Below, piece after piece: positions 26,390 through 36,491 of a DNA stretch of 64,000 nt. A program made the position numbers and the translations under genes. The stretch covers positions 1-64,000 of the forward strand of contig NZ_PYVZ01000005.1 in the NCBI RefSeq assembly GCF_003056405.1, written 5' to 3'. The notes beneath the pieces are model-generated. The model did no database searches, was not told the DNA's origin, and saw only the letters and a program-made list of their open reading frames with translations. Source of the stretch: Devosia indica. GTDB taxonomy: Bacteria; Pseudomonadota; Alphaproteobacteria; Rhizobiales; Devosiaceae. Position 1 is the stretch's first letter; each line of letters starts with the position of its first letter.

Positions 26390-27136
26390 TCAGCCTTCGA
26401 GCTTGGCCGCCTCTTCTTCGCTCATGTTGAAGTTCGAATAGACGTTCTGCACGTCATCGTCCTCTTCGAGCGTATTGAGCAGCTTCATCAGGGTCGCCCC
26501 CTTTTCCGCGTCGATCGGCGTCTCGTTCTGCGGCTTCCAGATCGCTTTCACCGACTCAGCTTCGCCCAGCACCGCTTCGAGCGCCGAAGAGACCTCGGCC
26601 ATGGTCTCAAAGGTGGTGTAAATGTAGTGGTTCTCGTCATCGCTCTCGACATCGTCGGCCCCGGCCTCGATGGCCGCTTCCATCACCTTGTCTTCCGAGC
26701 CGACGGAGGCCGGATAGGTGATTTCGCCAACCCGGTCGAACATGAAGCCGACCGAACCGGTTTCCCCCAGCGCGCCACCATTCTTGGAGAAGTAGGAGCG
26801 CACATTGGACGCGGTGCGATTCCGATTGTCGGTCAGCGCCTCGACGATGACGGCAACGCCACCCGGGCCATAACCCTCATAGCGGATCTCGTCATAATTC
26901 TCTGCATCGCCGCCAGAGGCCTTCTTGACGGCCCGCTCGATATTGTCCTTGGGCATGGACTGCGCACGGGCATTGGCAATAGCCAGGCGCAGGCGCGGAT
27001 TGAAGGCCGGGTCGGGCTGTCCCATCTTGGCCGCCACGGTGATTTCGCGGGCCAGCTTGGAAAAGATCTTGGACCGGATGGCGTCGGACTTGCCCTTGCG
27101 GTGCATGATGTTTTTGGCGTGGGAATGGCCAGCCAT
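26390..27136 (-). CDS. YebC/PmpR-family regulator (TACO1-like)
   Basis: 248 residues with the invariant start [37 protein letters not shown] and the central [20 protein letters not shown] and [20 protein letters not shown]. The family was named for transcription repression, but recent work ties it to relief of ribosome stalling at polyproline. Its usual genomic partners (ruvC-A-B) lie 2.5 kb away, with the GGDEF pair in between. ATG 27136 is fixed by the conserved N-terminus. Confidence 0.95.
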   Translation of the reverse strand: MAGHSHAKNIMHRKGKSDAIRSKIFSKLAREITVAAKMGQPDPAFNPRLRLAIANARAQSMPKDNIERAVKKASGGDAENYDEIRYEGYGPGGVAVIVEALTDNRNRTASNVRSYFSKNGGALGETGSVGFMFDRVGEITYPASVGSEDKVMEAAIEAGADDVESDDENHYIYTTFETMAEVSSALEAVLGEAESVKAIWKPQNETPIDAEKGATLMKLLNTLEEDDDVQNVYSNFNMSEEEAAKLEG

Positions 27137-27203
27137 GAAGAACCTCGGATATGCAATTTGCGCTTTTTCGCGCTGCTTATAGGGGGCCGGAGCGCAAAAA
27201 TAA

Positions 27204-27236
27204 AGCGCCCGCCCGGTGCTGTACCGGACGGGCGCT
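27204..27236 (-). terminator. Terminator of the AGCS symporter gene
   Basis: Fourteen-base arms AGCGCCCGTCCGGT / ACCGGGCGGGCGCT (one wobble) with a 5-base loop, followed on the minus strand by TTATTTTT. It lies between the symporter stop and yebC. Confidence 0.9.
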
Positions 27237-27254
27237 CCCAATCCGCCTTGTCGA

Positions 27255-28673
27255 TCAACCCGGATCGTGCTTGTTCCAGATGCTCTGGTCGATCTTGCCG
27301 CTGAGTTCAGGATAGTCCGCCGCGTGGAACAGCGGCTCCTTGCCCGCCTTGCGCTGCGCCCGGTAGTCCTTGGTCAGCTTGGCCACCGTGCCCGAGAGCA
27401 GGACGATGGCAATGAGGTTGACCGTGGCCATCAGCCCCATCGAGGCATCCGCAGCGTTGAATACCGTCGCCACGCTTTCATAGGCGCCCCAGATCACCAT
27501 CCCCAGCACGCCCAGCCGCAACACGGTCAGCCCCGGCATATTGCCAATCCTGAGGAAGGTCATGGCATTTTCGGCGTAGGAGTAATTGCCGATGATCGAG
27601 GTGAAGGCAAAGAACAGGATCGCAATGGCAATGAAATATTGTCCGGCCCCGCCAATGTGAACCGTCATCGCCGCCTGGGTCAGCGGCGTGCCGGTCAATT
27701 CACCGCCGTCCACCATCACGCCCGAAAGCAGGATCATCAGTGCCGTCGCCGTGCAGATCAGGATGGTGTCGATGAACACGCCCAGCGCCTGCACGAAGCC
27801 CTGCGAAGACGGATGATGCGGATCGGGCGTCGCCACGGCCGCAATATTGGGCGCCGAACCCATGCCGGCCTCATTGGAAAACAGCCCCCGCTTGACGCCA
27901 TTGAGCAAGGCCCCGGCCAATCCGCCGCCCGCCGCATCAAGCCCGAAGGCAGATTGCACGATATGGCCCAGCATGCCCGGCACTTCGCCGATATGGATGG
28001 CCACCACGTAAAGCGCCACCAGCAGGTAAAGCACCGCCATGAACGGCACGACGATTTCGGCCACCCGCGCGATCTGCCTGATGCCGCCGAAAATCACGAT
28101 GCCGGTCAGAATGGCCAGCGCCACGCCCACCCAGATTTTCTCGAACCCGAAGGCACCCTGCATGGCATCGGCAATGGAATTGGCCTGCACCGCGTTGAAC
28201 ACCAGCCCGAAGGCAATGATCAGGCAGACCGAAAAGATTGCCCCCGCCCAGGGCGCTTTGAGCCCCTTGGCGATGTAAAAGGCCGGACCGCCGCGATACT
28301 CGCCGTTCTCGTTCTTGGTCTTGTAGAGCTGGGCCAGCGTGGATTCGGAATAGGCCGTGGCCATGCCGACCAGCGCCACCATCCACATCCAGAAAATCGC
28401 GCCGGGCCCGCCCAGATAGAGGGCCACGGCCACCCCGGCCAGATTGCCGGTGCCCACGCGGGACGCCAGGCTGATGGTCAATGCCTGGAAGGGTGAAATC
28501 CCGGCACTGTCACCCTGGCGCGAGCCGGAGACGGCCCTGAACATTTCACCGAAATTGACGAACTGAATAAATCCCAGCCGGATGGTGAAGAACAACCCCA
28601 CCGCCAGCAGGCCGTAGATGAGGACATAGCCCCAGAAGATATCGTTCAGAAAATTGATGACCGGATCGAGCAT
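27255..28673 (-). CDS. Sodium:alanine symporter, AGCS family
   Basis: 472 residues with about 10-11 membrane helices. Family motifs include [20 protein letters not shown] followed by [11 protein letters not shown], and [19 protein letters not shown]. It imports alanine or glycine with Na+. ATG 28673 ([19 protein letters not shown]) is preferred: GAGGAG precedes it by about 8 bases and it matches the normal family start, whereas the 28751 start would add a charged 26-residue tail. Confidence 0.93.
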   Translation of the reverse strand: MLDPVINFLNDIFWGYVLIYGLLAVGLFFTIRLGFIQFVNFGEMFRAVSGSRQGDSAGISPFQALTISLASRVGTGNLAGVAVALYLGGPGAIFWMWMVALVGMATAYSESTLAQLYKTKNENGEYRGGPAFYIAKGLKAPWAGAIFSVCLIIAFGLVFNAVQANSIADAMQGAFGFEKIWVGVALAILTGIVIFGGIRQIARVAEIVVPFMAVLYLLVALYVVAIHIGEVPGMLGHIVQSAFGLDAAGGGLAGALLNGVKRGLFSNEAGMGSAPNIAAVATPDPHHPSSQGFVQALGVFIDTILICTATALMILLSGVMVDGGELTGTPLTQAAMTVHIGGAGQYFIAIAILFFAFTSIIGNYSYAENAMTFLRIGNMPGLTVLRLGVLGMVIWGAYESVATVFNAADASMGLMATVNLIAIVLLSGTVAKLTKDYRAQRKAGKEPLFHAADYPELSGKIDQSIWNKHDPG

Positions 28674-28843
28674 GGCCCCACTCCTCGCATGCATGGACGA
28701 TTGATCGGCACTTCCTGCCGCGTCCGGGGCCCGTTCTTCCGTTTCAGCCAACCGTCAATATATGCGCCCCAGGCACAACATCGTGATCGGAGCCCAATTT
28801 GCAGGTTCCGGCAAGGGGGAAATCTGCCGATCAGCGCAGATAG

Positions 28844-29659
28844 TCAGAAGTCCGGGATGGCCTGTGCCAGCACGCCGCCGACCCTGAGTGGCGCGATCTT
28901 GGCGCACCGCCCGGTAGCCGGGTCCGTTTCCACCGCCACGCCACACAAGGTCGCCTCGCCTTCCGATGGCGTGAACCGTCCCCCCGGAATACCGGTGAGA
29001 AACCGATTGAGCGGCTCCTCGGTGTCGGTGCCGATAATACTGTCGAAATCGCCGCACATGCCCGCATCGGCCATGAAACCCGTGCCGCCCTTGAGCACGC
29101 GATGATCGGCTGTGGGAATATGGGTGTGGGTGCCCACCACCAGCGTCGCCCTGCCGTCGAGATAGTGCCCCATGGCCTGGATTTCCGAGGTTGCCTCGGT
29201 ATGGAAATCCACGATCACGGCATCGGCCACCTCGCCCAGCGGACAATCGGCAATCGCCGCTTCAACCGCCCGGAACGGGTCGTCGATTGGTGGCATGAAC
29301 ACCCGTCCCAGGGCATTGACCACCAGCACGCGATGGCCCTTGCGGCTCTCCACCAGCATGGCCCCGCGCCCCGGAGTGCCGGGAGGGAAGTTCAGCGGAC
29401 GGATGAGATTGGGTTCGCGCTCGATATAGCTCAACGCCTCGCGCTGGTCGAAGGCATGGTCGCCAAGCGTGACGATATCGGCCCCGGCATCGCGCAACGC
29501 ATTATAGTGGTTCTCGATCAGCCCCTTGCCGTGGCTGGCATTCTCGCCATTGACGACGACAAAGTCGAAGCCATGGTCGGCAATCAGCCCCGGCAGGCGT
29601 TCGCTCACCGCGTCCCGGCCGGAGCGGCCCATCACATCGCCCAGAAACAGAAATCTCAT
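28844..29659 (-). CDS. YmdB-type metallophosphoesterase (TIGR00282)
   Basis: 271 residues of the dinuclear metallophosphoesterase fold: FLGDVMGRSGRDAV, VNGENASHGKGL, TLGDHAFDQRE, VDFHTEATSE and VGTHTHIPTADHRVL supply the metal ligands. B. subtilis YmdB hydrolyses 2',3'-cAMP and affects biofilm fate; the same activity is inferred here. It overlaps the 5-FCL stop by four bases, so it is co-expressed with it. Confidence 0.92.
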   Translation of the reverse strand: MRFLFLGDVMGRSGRDAVSERLPGLIADHGFDFVVVNGENASHGKGLIENHYNALRDAGADIVTLGDHAFDQREALSYIEREPNLIRPLNFPPGTPGRGAMLVESRKGHRVLVVNALGRVFMPPIDDPFRAVEAAIADCPLGEVADAVIVDFHTEATSEIQAMGHYLDGRATLVVGTHTHIPTADHRVLKGGTGFMADAGMCGDFDSIIGTDTEEPLNRFLTGIPGGRFTPSEGEATLCGVAVETDPATGRCAKIAPLRVGGVLAQAIPDF

Positions 29660-30243
29660 TCGGGCGCGCCAAAAAAGCGGATGCCCGCCTCGGTAATGAC
29701 CAGGTCGAGCGGCACGTCATGGGCATCGCGTGGAATATGCGCCAGTTCCTGAGCGGCAAAGGCGAGGCCCACCAGCAAGGGCTTTTTGGGCAAGACAGCC
29801 AGCGTCCGGTCATAATAGCCGCCGCCATAGCCGAGCCGTGTGCCCGCATTGTCAAACCCCAGCAGCGGCATCAGTACCAGGTCCGGAACTGAGCGCGGCG
29901 CCAGGTCTGACGGCGCTAATGTGCCGAAGCCAGCTTCATAAAGAGGCGCATCGGCCTCCCACACGCGCATGTCGAGCGGCTCGTTGTCGCCCTGCACCAC
30001 TGGCAGCAGCACCTTCTGCCCGCTATCCATCAGCCGCACCAATATGGCCTGGCAGTCCAGTTCATCCCGAATCCGCCAATAGCCCGCGATCACATAGTCA
30101 GGCCCGAAAGCGACCGATTCAAAGAAATGTCCGGCCACCGCCTTGGCCGCGTCGGCACGGTCCTCACTGGAAAGGGCTGCGCGGGCGGCATGTGCCTCCG
30201 TCCGCAGCGCGGCCTTTGCCTCTTCGAATGCCTGGTCCGCCAT
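29656..30243 (-). CDS. 5-formyltetrahydrofolate cyclo-ligase
   Basis: 195 residues with the family signature FDNAGTRLGYGGGYYDRTLA and a basic N-terminal region (KAALRTEAHAARAALS) that would contact ATP. It converts 5-formyl-THF to 5,10-methenyl-THF. Its location directly downstream of the 6S RNA gene is conserved across proteobacteria (ygfA/fau) and supports both calls. Confidence 0.94.
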   Translation of the reverse strand: MADQAFEEAKAALRTEAHAARAALSSEDRADAAKAVAGHFFESVAFGPDYVIAGYWRIRDELDCQAILVRLMDSGQKVLLPVVQGDNEPLDMRVWEADAPLYEAGFGTLAPSDLAPRSVPDLVLMPLLGFDNAGTRLGYGGGYYDRTLAVLPKKPLLVGLAFAAQELAHIPRDAHDVPLDLVITEAGIRFFGAPE

Positions 30244-30264
30244 AAGCCCTCTTCACCAACAAAT

Positions 30265-30425
30265 TCGGTGCCGCCCTGGCCGTGGGACTACTGATCCCGG
30301 GAACCTACATACGTAGGTGGGCGCCGTATGTCCGAGCCCACGGGCCCGGTCAGGGACAGCTCCCTTAGGATCGATTAAGGCCCCGGGGATATGTGAGTCC
30401 TCACGCGCCGGGCAGCGAGACGAGA
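30265..30425 (-). ncRNA. ssrS: 6S RNA
   Basis: The ~155-nt stretch between the ParDE toxin gene and 5-FCL has the 6S architecture. Outer arms GCTGCCCGGC (near 30416) and GCCAGGGCGGC (near 30270) close the molecule, and GC-rich helices (CCCCGGGG region, CCTAAGG, CGTATGTAGG) flank a large central bubble resembling an open promoter. The genomic place, upstream of 5-FCL and near zapA, is the conserved alphaproteobacterial one. 6S RNA binds housekeeping RNA polymerase in stationary phase. Exact ends are uncertain by about ±10 bases. Confidence 0.82.
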
Positions 30426-30459
30426 TATAGGCGCATGTTTGAGGCCGTGCAAAGGGCAC

Positions 30460-30747
30460 TCACACTAAATCGGGCCAGTTTTGCAAAGCGTGAACAACGC
30501 GGAGAATGACAACGTCATCATTCTCAAGCGTGTAAATAATGTGATGTCGACCACAGGGCATCAGGCGCACCGCCCCCCTCGACGAACTTCGCTCCATGCC
30601 CAACATCGGGTTTCTGGCCAGAGTATCGAACATATCGACAATCTTAGCGATATAGTTTCGCGACTGGCGGGTGCCGAACTGATCTATACCCGCGATAGCA
30701 ATCCACTCCAGATCACGATCAGCAAGTTCGCCAGTTTTCCACGCCAT
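30460..30747 (-). CDS. ParE/RelE-family toxin
   Basis: 95 residues: LADRDLEWIAIAGIDQFGTR, IVDMFDTLARNPMLGMERS, then GAVRLMPCGRHHIIYTLEND and VVILRVVHALQNW, the ParE strand pattern. ParE toxins poison DNA gyrase. It begins three bases after the antitoxin stop, so it is co-translated. The 6S gene starts about 35 bases after its stop. Confidence 0.9.
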   Translation of the reverse strand: MAWKTGELADRDLEWIAIAGIDQFGTRQSRNYIAKIVDMFDTLARNPMLGMERSSSRGAVRLMPCGRHHIIYTLENDDVVILRVVHALQNWPDLV

Positions 30748-30750
30748 GCC

Positions 30751-31014
30751 TCAGCGTTTCTCGCGCCCGGCGATGGCGGCTTCGGCCCTTTTCATGACTA
30801 TGTCGAGTAGTTCATCCTTACCATAGCTATGCCGAGGGCTGTCCAGCGCCTCGCCCACGACGCGGTCAAAATCGGCTTGCTGCCGAGCCCGCTCCTGCTC
30901 CTTGCGCACTAGGTCGCGGACAACATCGCTGCTATTGGCATATCGCCCGGTCTGGACCTGCTCCTCCACCCACTGCTTCATCGCATCGGGCAGCGAAATA
31001 TTCATCGTGGCCAT
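30751..31014 (-). CDS. ParD-family ribbon-helix-helix antitoxin
   Basis: 87 residues: N-terminal RHH (MATMNISLPDAMKQWVEEQV, GRYANSSDVVRDLVRKEQER) and an acidic C-terminal helix that would neutralise the toxin (YGKDELLDIVMKRAEAAIAG). ATG 31014 places the RHH at the terminus. An inverted repeat lies immediately upstream. Confidence 0.9.
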   Translation of the reverse strand: MATMNISLPDAMKQWVEEQVQTGRYANSSDVVRDLVRKEQERARQQADFDRVVGEALDSPRHSYGKDELLDIVMKRAEAAIAGREKR

Positions 31015-31033
31015 GGCAGCCTCCTGACAAATT

Positions 31034-31060
31034 TTGGCAAACTTTGCCAATCCTTGCCAA
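31034..31060. promoter_or_regulatory. Probable ParD operator
   Basis: A perfect palindrome TTGGCAAACTTTGCCAA (31034-31050) plus a third half-site TTGCCAA (31054-31060) lie just before the antitoxin gene. RHH antitoxins bind such spaced half-sites cooperatively to repress their operon. Confidence 0.7.
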
Positions 31061-31061
31061 T

Positions 31062-31433
31062 TTAGGGCAGCGATGCCGTCCCGTCCAGCGTTTCGGCCAC
31101 GCTCTCGAGCGCCTCGGCCGCATCGGCCAGTTTCTGCGCGAACTGGGCTTCGGTGCTTTCCAGCTCGGCCGCAATATCCTGCCCGGCCTGCGTCAGCTCG
31201 GCCACCTGCGCCTCGAGTGCCTTGATCCTGCGCTCGGCCTCGGACAACTCATCAAGCACGGCAATACCGGCCATCACCGTCAGCCGGTTGTCGCCGATCT
31301 CGCCCACGGCCCCCTTGAGCCCTTCGACCTGGGCATTGAACCGCTCGGCCAACCCGATCAGATGCGCCTGCTGCCCCTCTTCGCAGGCCATGCGATACTT
31401 GCGGCCATTGATTTCGACATTCACCTCGGGCAC
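31062..31433 (-). CDS. zapA: Cell-division protein ZapA
   Basis: 123 residues from GTG 31433: [20 protein letters not shown], the globular ZapA head, followed by [20 protein letters not shown] and a long coiled coil. ZapA cross-links FtsZ protofilaments. The GTG is inferred: it lies five bases before the preceding gene's stop region and gives the normal start. The coupling with the DUF4164 gene and location near ssrS fit the alphaproteobacterial order; the ParDE pair separates it from ssrS. Confidence 0.88.
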   Translation of the reverse strand: MPEVNVEINGRKYRMACEEGQQAHLIGLAERFNAQVEGLKGAVGEIGDNRLTVMAGIAVLDELSEAERRIKALEAQVAELTQAGQDIAAELESTEAQFAQKLADAAEALESVAETLDGTASLP

Positions 31434-31437
31434 GCGT

Positions 31438-31725
31438 TTACTCCGCCTTTGCCAGTACAGAGCGCACCGTTTCCATCGCCTCGACCAGGCGCCTGGAGAC
31501 TTCATGCGCGCTGTCGTCGAGCCGTTTGGCGCGGGCTGCCGTCTTGTCGAGTTCGGTGGCCAGACGCGCGCGCTCCTGCACCAGCCGCTGGGTATCCACT
31601 TCCATGCGCTGCTGACGCTGCAACCGTGTATTGAGATCGCGGGTACTCGTGGCCAATCGCGCCAAAGCCCGGTCAAACCGGGCCGTGGCCGAGATCAGTC
31701 CATCTTCAAGTTCCGTCTCACTCAT
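31438..31725 (-). CDS. DUF4164 coiled-coil protein
   Basis: A 95-residue protein starting [20 protein letters not shown]; nearly all heptad-patterned helix ([39 protein letters not shown]). It stands four bases ahead of zapA and is a common zapA neighbour in Hyphomicrobiales. Its function is not established; a role with ZapA is inferred only from coupling. Confidence 0.85.
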   Translation of the reverse strand: MSETELEDGLISATARFDRALARLATSTRDLNTRLQRQQRMEVDTQRLVQERARLATELDKTAARAKRLDDSAHEVSRRLVEAMETVRSVLAKAE

Positions 31726-31965
31726 GGCCGCTACTGCCCTCAAGACGCGACGATTCCATCTCGGGTCAGCCTGCCCCAGCCATTGTGTCATTGCAACTGC
31801 GTTGCAGGGCGAACCCCCGGAAATCCGGCCTCGAACCGAACGCTTGCGCCCCTGGGTGACATTGACAGGCAAGACGAACCTGTTATGCCTCAACCCCGCC
31901 TTTGGGAGGGGAGCGCCGAGCGCCCGCTCCCGCCAGTTCCAAGCCTTTTTCAAGCGAGCGGTCCC

Positions 31966-33942
31966 ATGACGAACACAGCCCAGCAGAACGATTTGGCCAA
32001 CGCGATCCGGTCGCTCAGCATGGACGCGGTCGAGAAAGCCAGTTCCGGCCATCCAGGCCTGCCGATGGGCTGCGCCGACATTGCCACCGTGCTCTTCACC
32101 AAGGTGATGAAGTTCGATCCCGCAGATCCCCATTGGGCCGACCGCGACCGCTTCATTCTATCGGCCGGCCATGGCTCGATGCTGCTCTATTCCTCGCTCT
32201 ACCTGCTTGGCTATCAGGATATGACCATCGACCAGGTCAAGAACTTCCGCCAGCTCGGCTCGAAGACTGCCGGCCACCCCGAGTTCGGCCATGCAACCGG
32301 CATTGAAACCACCACCGGCCCGCTCGGTCAGGGCCTGGCCAATTCCGTGGGGTTCGCCGTTGCCGAAGCCAAGTTGGCCGCCGAGTTCGGCTCTGAACTT
32401 GTCGATCACCACACCTGGGTGCTCGCCGGTGACGGTTGCCTGATGGAAGGCATTTCCCAGGAAGCCATCTCGCTGGCCGGACATCTCAAGCTCAACAAGC
32501 TCACGGTCATTTGGGACAACAACTCCATCACCATCGACGGCGCCGTCTCCAATGCCGACTCGACCGACCAGATTGCCCGCTTCAAGGCCGTCGGCTGGAA
32601 CACCATCGAGATCGACGGCCATGATCAGGACGCCATCGAAAACGCGCTCAATCAGGCCAAGGCCTCGACCGACAAGCCCACCCTGATCGCCGCCAAGACC
32701 ACTATTGGGTTCGGCGCCCCCAAGAAGGCCGGCACCGAAAAGGTCCACGGCGCTCCGCTCGGCGCCGAGGAACTGGCCGGCGCCAAGGCCGCTCTGGGGA
32801 TCGACTATCCGCCCTTTGAAGTGCCCGCCGGCATTCTCGAAGCCTGGCGCGCCGCCGGCACCCGCAGCCGGAATATCCGCGGTGAATGGGAAGCCCGCCT
32901 TGCCGCTTCGGACAAGAAGGATGAGTTCTCTCGCCGCATTTCGGGCAAGCTGCCGGCCGATTTCGCCTCGGCCATGGCCGACTACAAGAAGAAGCTCGCC
33001 GAGGACAAGCCCAAGGTTGCCAGCCGCAAGGCCAGCCAGATGGCGCTTGAGATCATCAACAAGACAGTGCCCGAGACCCTGGCTGGCTCTGCCGACCTCA
33101 CCCATTCCAACCTGACCAACACGCCCGAGACCCTGCCCTTCCAGGCCGACAATCGCACCGGCCGCTACATGATGTATGGCATTCGCGAGCACGAGATGGG
33201 CGCCGCCATGAATGGCGTGGCGCTGCATGGCGGCTTCATTCCCTATGGCGGTACGTTCATGGTCTTTACCGACTATGCCCGCCCGGCCATCCGCCTTTCG
33301 GCCCTGATGGAACAGCGCGTCATCTATGTAATGACCCACGATTCCATTGGCCTGGGCGAAGACGGCCCGACCCACCAGCCGGTGGAGCATCTCTCGGCCC
33401 TGCGCGCTATTCCGAACCTTCTGGTGTTCCGCCCGGCCGATGCCATGGAAACCGCCGAATGCTGGGAACTGGCTCTTGAGGCCGAAAAGAACCCTTCGAT
33501 CCTCGCCCTTTCGCGCCAGAACCTGCCGGCTGTCCGCACTGAATATTCGGCCGAGAACAAATCGGCCAAGGGCGCCTATACCCTTGTCGGCCCCGCCAAT
33601 GCCGATGCGGTCATCTTTGCCTCCGGCTCGGAGGTCGCCATCGCCGTCGAGGCCCAGAAGGAGCTGAGCGAAAAAGGCATCAAGGCGCGCGTCGTGTCCG
33701 TGCCCTCCATGGAGCTTTTCTACAAGCAGCCCAAGGCCTATCAGGACGAGATCATGGGCAAGGGCGTTGCCCGTGTCGCCATCGAAGCCGGCATTTCCAT
33801 GAGCTGGGACAAGATCCTGGGCCGCAAGGGCAAGTTCGTGGGCATGAGCTCGTTTGGCGCCTCCGGCCCGATCGACGCGCTCTATGCCCACTTTGGCCTT
33901 ACGTCCAAGGCCGTTGTTGAAGCCGTCACCAGTCAGTTGTAA
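31966..33942 (+). CDS. tkt: Transketolase
   Basis: 658 residues, full family length. The thiamine diphosphate site shows [20 protein letters not shown] and [10 protein letters not shown]; the first domain has [18 protein letters not shown] and the middle domain [20 protein letters not shown]. It transfers two-carbon units in the pentose phosphate pathway. ATG 31966 matches the conserved start ([20 protein letters not shown]). It leads the cluster tkt-gap on one transcript, then pgk and fba, as in many alphaproteobacteria. Confidence 0.97.
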   Translation: MTNTAQQNDLANAIRSLSMDAVEKASSGHPGLPMGCADIATVLFTKVMKFDPADPHWADRDRFILSAGHGSMLLYSSLYLLGYQDMTIDQVKNFRQLGSKTAGHPEFGHATGIETTTGPLGQGLANSVGFAVAEAKLAAEFGSELVDHHTWVLAGDGCLMEGISQEAISLAGHLKLNKLTVIWDNNSITIDGAVSNADSTDQIARFKAVGWNTIEIDGHDQDAIENALNQAKASTDKPTLIAAKTTIGFGAPKKAGTEKVHGAPLGAEELAGAKAALGIDYPPFEVPAGILEAWRAAGTRSRNIRGEWEARLAASDKKDEFSRRISGKLPADFASAMADYKKKLAEDKPKVASRKASQMALEIINKTVPETLAGSADLTHSNLTNTPETLPFQADNRTGRYMMYGIREHEMGAAMNGVALHGGFIPYGGTFMVFTDYARPAIRLSALMEQRVIYVMTHDSIGLGEDGPTHQPVEHLSALRAIPNLLVFRPADAMETAECWELALEAEKNPSILALSRQNLPAVRTEYSAENKSAKGAYTLVGPANADAVIFASGSEVAIAVEAQKELSEKGIKARVVSVPSMELFYKQPKAYQDEIMGKGVARVAIEAGISMSWDKILGRKGKFVGMSSFGASGPIDALYAHFGLTSKAVVEAVTSQL

Positions 33943-33991
33943 GAGAGCCGCGCCTCCCTTTCTCCTCCCCTCCCGCTAGGAGCTCAAAAAC

Positions 33992-34999
33992 ATGGCAGTT
34001 CGCGTCGCCATCAATGGATTTGGTCGTATCGGCCGCAATGTCCTCCGGGCCATCATCGAGTCGGGCCGCACCGACATCGAAGTGGTGGCCATCAACGATC
34101 TCGGCCCGGTCGAAACCAATGCCCACCTGCTGCGCTTCGATAGCGTGCATGGCCGTTTCCCGCACAAGGTGACAGTCGATGGCGACACCATCGACGTCGG
34201 CCGCGGCCCCATCAAGGTCACCGCTGTCCGTGATCCTGCCGAGCTGCCGCATGGCGAAATGGGCGTCGATATCGCGCTCGAATGCACCGGTATCTTCACC
34301 TCCAAGGAGAAGGCCAGCGCCCATTTGAAGGCCGGCGCCAGGAAGGTGATCATCTCGGCCCCCGGCGACGGCGCCGACAAGACCATCGTCTATGGCATTA
34401 ACCATGCGTCGCTGACCAAGGACGATGTGGTGATCTCCAACGCCTCGTGCACCACCAACTGCCTGGCGCCGCTGGCCTATGTCCTGCACAAGGAATTCGG
34501 CATCGAAAAGGGAATGATGACCACCATCCATTCCTATACCGGTGATCAGCCGACCCTCGACACCATGCACAAGGATCTCTATCGCGCCCGTGCCGCCGCG
34601 CTGTCGCAGATCCCGACCTCGACCGGCGCTGCCAAGGCCATTGGCCTGGTGCTGCCTGAGCTCAAGGGCAAGCTTGATGGCGTCTCGATCCGCGTGCCGA
34701 CCCCCAACGTCTCCTGCGTCGATTTCAAGTTCATCGCCAAGCGCGATGTCACCGCCGAGGAAATCAACGCCGCGGTCAAGAAATACGCCGATGGCGAACT
34801 CAAGGGCGTGCTCGGCTACACCGAGTTCCCCAACGTCTCCATCGACTTCAACCACGACCCCCACTCCTCCACCATGGCGCTGGACCAGACCAAGGTGATG
34901 GATGGCAATTTCGTCTCGGTCCTGAGCTGGTATGACAATGAATGGGGCTTCTCCAACCGCATGGCCGACACCGCCGTGGCGCTGGGAAAGACTCTCTAG
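33992..34999 (+). CDS. gap: Glyceraldehyde-3-phosphate dehydrogenase
   Basis: 335 residues with NAD-binding [17 protein letters not shown], catalytic [19 protein letters not shown] and [13 protein letters not shown]. It oxidises glyceraldehyde-3-phosphate in glycolysis/gluconeogenesis. It is 49 bases after tkt, with AGGAG 12 bases before the ATG, and is followed by a strong terminator. Confidence 0.97.
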   Translation: MAVRVAINGFGRIGRNVLRAIIESGRTDIEVVAINDLGPVETNAHLLRFDSVHGRFPHKVTVDGDTIDVGRGPIKVTAVRDPAELPHGEMGVDIALECTGIFTSKEKASAHLKAGARKVIISAPGDGADKTIVYGINHASLTKDDVVISNASCTTNCLAPLAYVLHKEFGIEKGMMTTIHSYTGDQPTLDTMHKDLYRARAAALSQIPTSTGAAKAIGLVLPELKGKLDGVSIRVPTPNVSCVDFKFIAKRDVTAEEINAAVKKYADGELKGVLGYTEFPNVSIDFNHDPHSSTMALDQTKVMDGNFVSVLSWYDNEWGFSNRMADTAVALGKTL

Positions 35000-35021
35000 G
35001 CGAATTGAAGACCTGACAATG

Positions 35022-35050
35022 AAGGGCGTCCTCCGGGGCGCCCTTTTTTG
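35022..35050 (+). terminator. Terminator after gap
   Basis: Arms AAGGGCGTCC and GGGCGCCCTT (one G-T wobble) followed by TTTTTTG. Confidence 0.9.
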
Positions 35051-35073
35051 TCCGCCCCACCACCACCCACAAT

Positions 35074-35141
35074 GTCACCCCGGCGAAGACCGGGACCCAA
35101 CCTGAGATCTCCGGGCGGAGGCCGGCATTCGCCGGGATGAC
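35074..35141. repeat. Palindromic intergenic repeat unit
   Basis: The outer arms GTCACCCCGGCGAA (35074) and TTCGCCGGGATGAC (near 35141) are inverted and enclose ACCGGGACCC-type sequence. Elements with such 'GTCA(T/C)CCC..GCCGGGATGAC' ends are common dispersed palindromes in Hyphomicrobiales intergenic regions. No other copy was noticed in this window. Confidence 0.6.
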
Positions 35142-35192
35142 AGGCCTTGACGATTAAGGCATTGTGATGCCGCCCGAATTCAGCCCGCGCAG

Positions 35193-35732
35193 GTGGCCGC
35201 ATTGAATCTCAACCGATCCATCCGCTGGCGCGGCCTTGACCTCGAAACCATCGAGCATTGCCATATTATCGCCAATGGCCGCGATACGCGCATCCGCGGC
35301 ACCATAATCGGCCCCGATTTCGGCCTGTTCTATCGGCTCAAGCTCGACGAGAACGGCCATATCCGCACGGTCAGGATCGAGCGCACCGACGGGAAATCCC
35401 TCGAACTCTTCGCTGACGGCGCCGGCGGCTGGTCCGATGATCGCGCCGAACCCATCCCGGCCCTCAGCGGCTGCGTCGATGTCGATATCTGGCCCACCCC
35501 CTTCACCAATGCCCTGCCCATCTGGCGCAGCGAGTGGGCGGACGGCCAGCCCGTCTCCTTCGCCATGGCCTGGATCGACGCCACGGACTTTTCCTTCAAG
35601 CGCGCCGAGCAGATCTACACCCGCCTCGACGCCACCCACTTCCGCTATCAGTCCGCCGATTTCCAGGCCGTGCTCGAGATCGACGCGGACGGCATCGTCA
35701 CCGATTATCCAGGCCTCTTCACGCAAATCTGA
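35193..35732 (+). CDS. Putative glycolipid-binding protein (DUF1089)
   Basis: 179 residues from GTG 35193 (a TTG at 35202 is also possible). RSIRWRGLDLETIEHCHII at the start, RAEQIYTRLDATHFRYQSAD and the GIVTDYPGLFTQI end match the domain known as putative glycolipid-binding (PF06475). Internal WDW-like beta strands (CVDVDIWPTPFTNALPIWR) are typical. The biochemical role of the family is not well defined. No signal peptide is present. Confidence 0.72.
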   Translation: MAALNLNRSIRWRGLDLETIEHCHIIANGRDTRIRGTIIGPDFGLFYRLKLDENGHIRTVRIERTDGKSLELFADGAGGWSDDRAEPIPALSGCVDVDIWPTPFTNALPIWRSEWADGQPVSFAMAWIDATDFSFKRAEQIYTRLDATHFRYQSADFQAVLEIDADGIVTDYPGLFTQI

Positions 35733-35796
35733 TTCACGCCTCTGTCACCAAATCAGCCTAATGGCTGATATTGTGTCGGCAACGGAGCAGTGAAAA

Positions 35797-36084
35797 ATGT
35801 TCCTCCTCACCAAGCGCATCTCGGCAACTCTGCCCTTGAGCTGGCTATTGCTCGGCCTCATGCAGATGCCCTGGCTGATCCCGCTGCCAGCCGCCTTGAT
35901 GCTGGGCTTTCTGACCTGGCGCCACCGCCGCATTCTTACCCAGGTTGGCACCGCACCGCTCGCCAGCGACGGTTTTGCCAAGCATGTCATGGTCGACGAT
36001 CTGCTGCGTCTGGGCGGTCAGGTGCTCGTCTCGCCCTTGCTCTACATGCTGGGTGCGAGCCTAAATCGCTCGCTGGGCGGTTAA
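35797..36084 (+). CDS. Small membrane protein, unknown
   Basis: A 95-residue protein with two predicted helices (LPLSWLLLGLMQMPWLIPL and the C-terminal LVSPLLYMLGASL) separated by a basic loop (TWRHRRILTQVG). GGAG lies 10 bases before its ATG. I recognise no family; its place between gap and pgk is the only context. Confidence 0.6.
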   Translation: MFLLTKRISATLPLSWLLLGLMQMPWLIPLPAALMLGFLTWRHRRILTQVGTAPLASDGFAKHVMVDDLLRLGGQVLVSPLLYMLGASLNRSLGG

Positions 36085-36345
36085 GTCACGACAGACTTAT
36101 CCACGGTCCCAAATCTTCCCGCATACTCCTTGTCATCTCTCCCGCGATGGGCGGACTGCAGCGAACAGTTGCGGGAGGAGCCGGTGAGACTGGATTCGCT
36201 CCAGGGCTCGTCTGCTAGTCGGGCCACCTTGCGACGAGCGATCAATAGGGGCCACGACAGCAGGAGAAACCCGGTGTCCCGAGGCGGCTTCCGTCTCATT
36301 TTTATTTTCGAGACTGAAGCCGTCTCGGGTCACGCTCTGTTCTCA
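36083..36345 (-). repeat. Dispersed repeat, copy A (inverted relative to copy B)
   Basis: Read on the minus strand this matches copy B at 45226-45545 in two blocks. Block 1 is an 18-bp near-perfect palindrome whose arms include CCCGAGACGGCTT and AAGCCGCCTCGGG (36278-36332). Block 2 (36083-36180) runs CTCCCGCAACTGTTCGCTGC and then GAGTATGCGGGAAGATTTGG. The sequence between blocks is diverged and shorter than in B. It contains a TTATCCACG (36098-36106), one base off a DnaA box. Confidence 0.7.
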
Positions 36346-36491
36346 AACCCGGAAGTGGCGACACTGTCCGGCCACAGGCCGTGGCAGATTGCGCCCCTCT
36401 GCCCAAACGAGAAATTTTCTGTCCCCGCTTCCGCCAAACGTGCCACTCTGCTACCCACGGCCCGATTGGACCTGACCGCGGAGGCAGCACG
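36346..36491. other. pgk upstream region
   Basis: About 145 bases between repeat A and pgk, with a hairpin GCCACAGGCCGTGGC near 36372-36386. No gene is seen; it presumably holds the pgk promoter. Confidence 0.4.

Noticed and set aside
32158-33891. 577-codon antisense frame in tkt
   Set aside because: Shadow of transketolase; no start signals.
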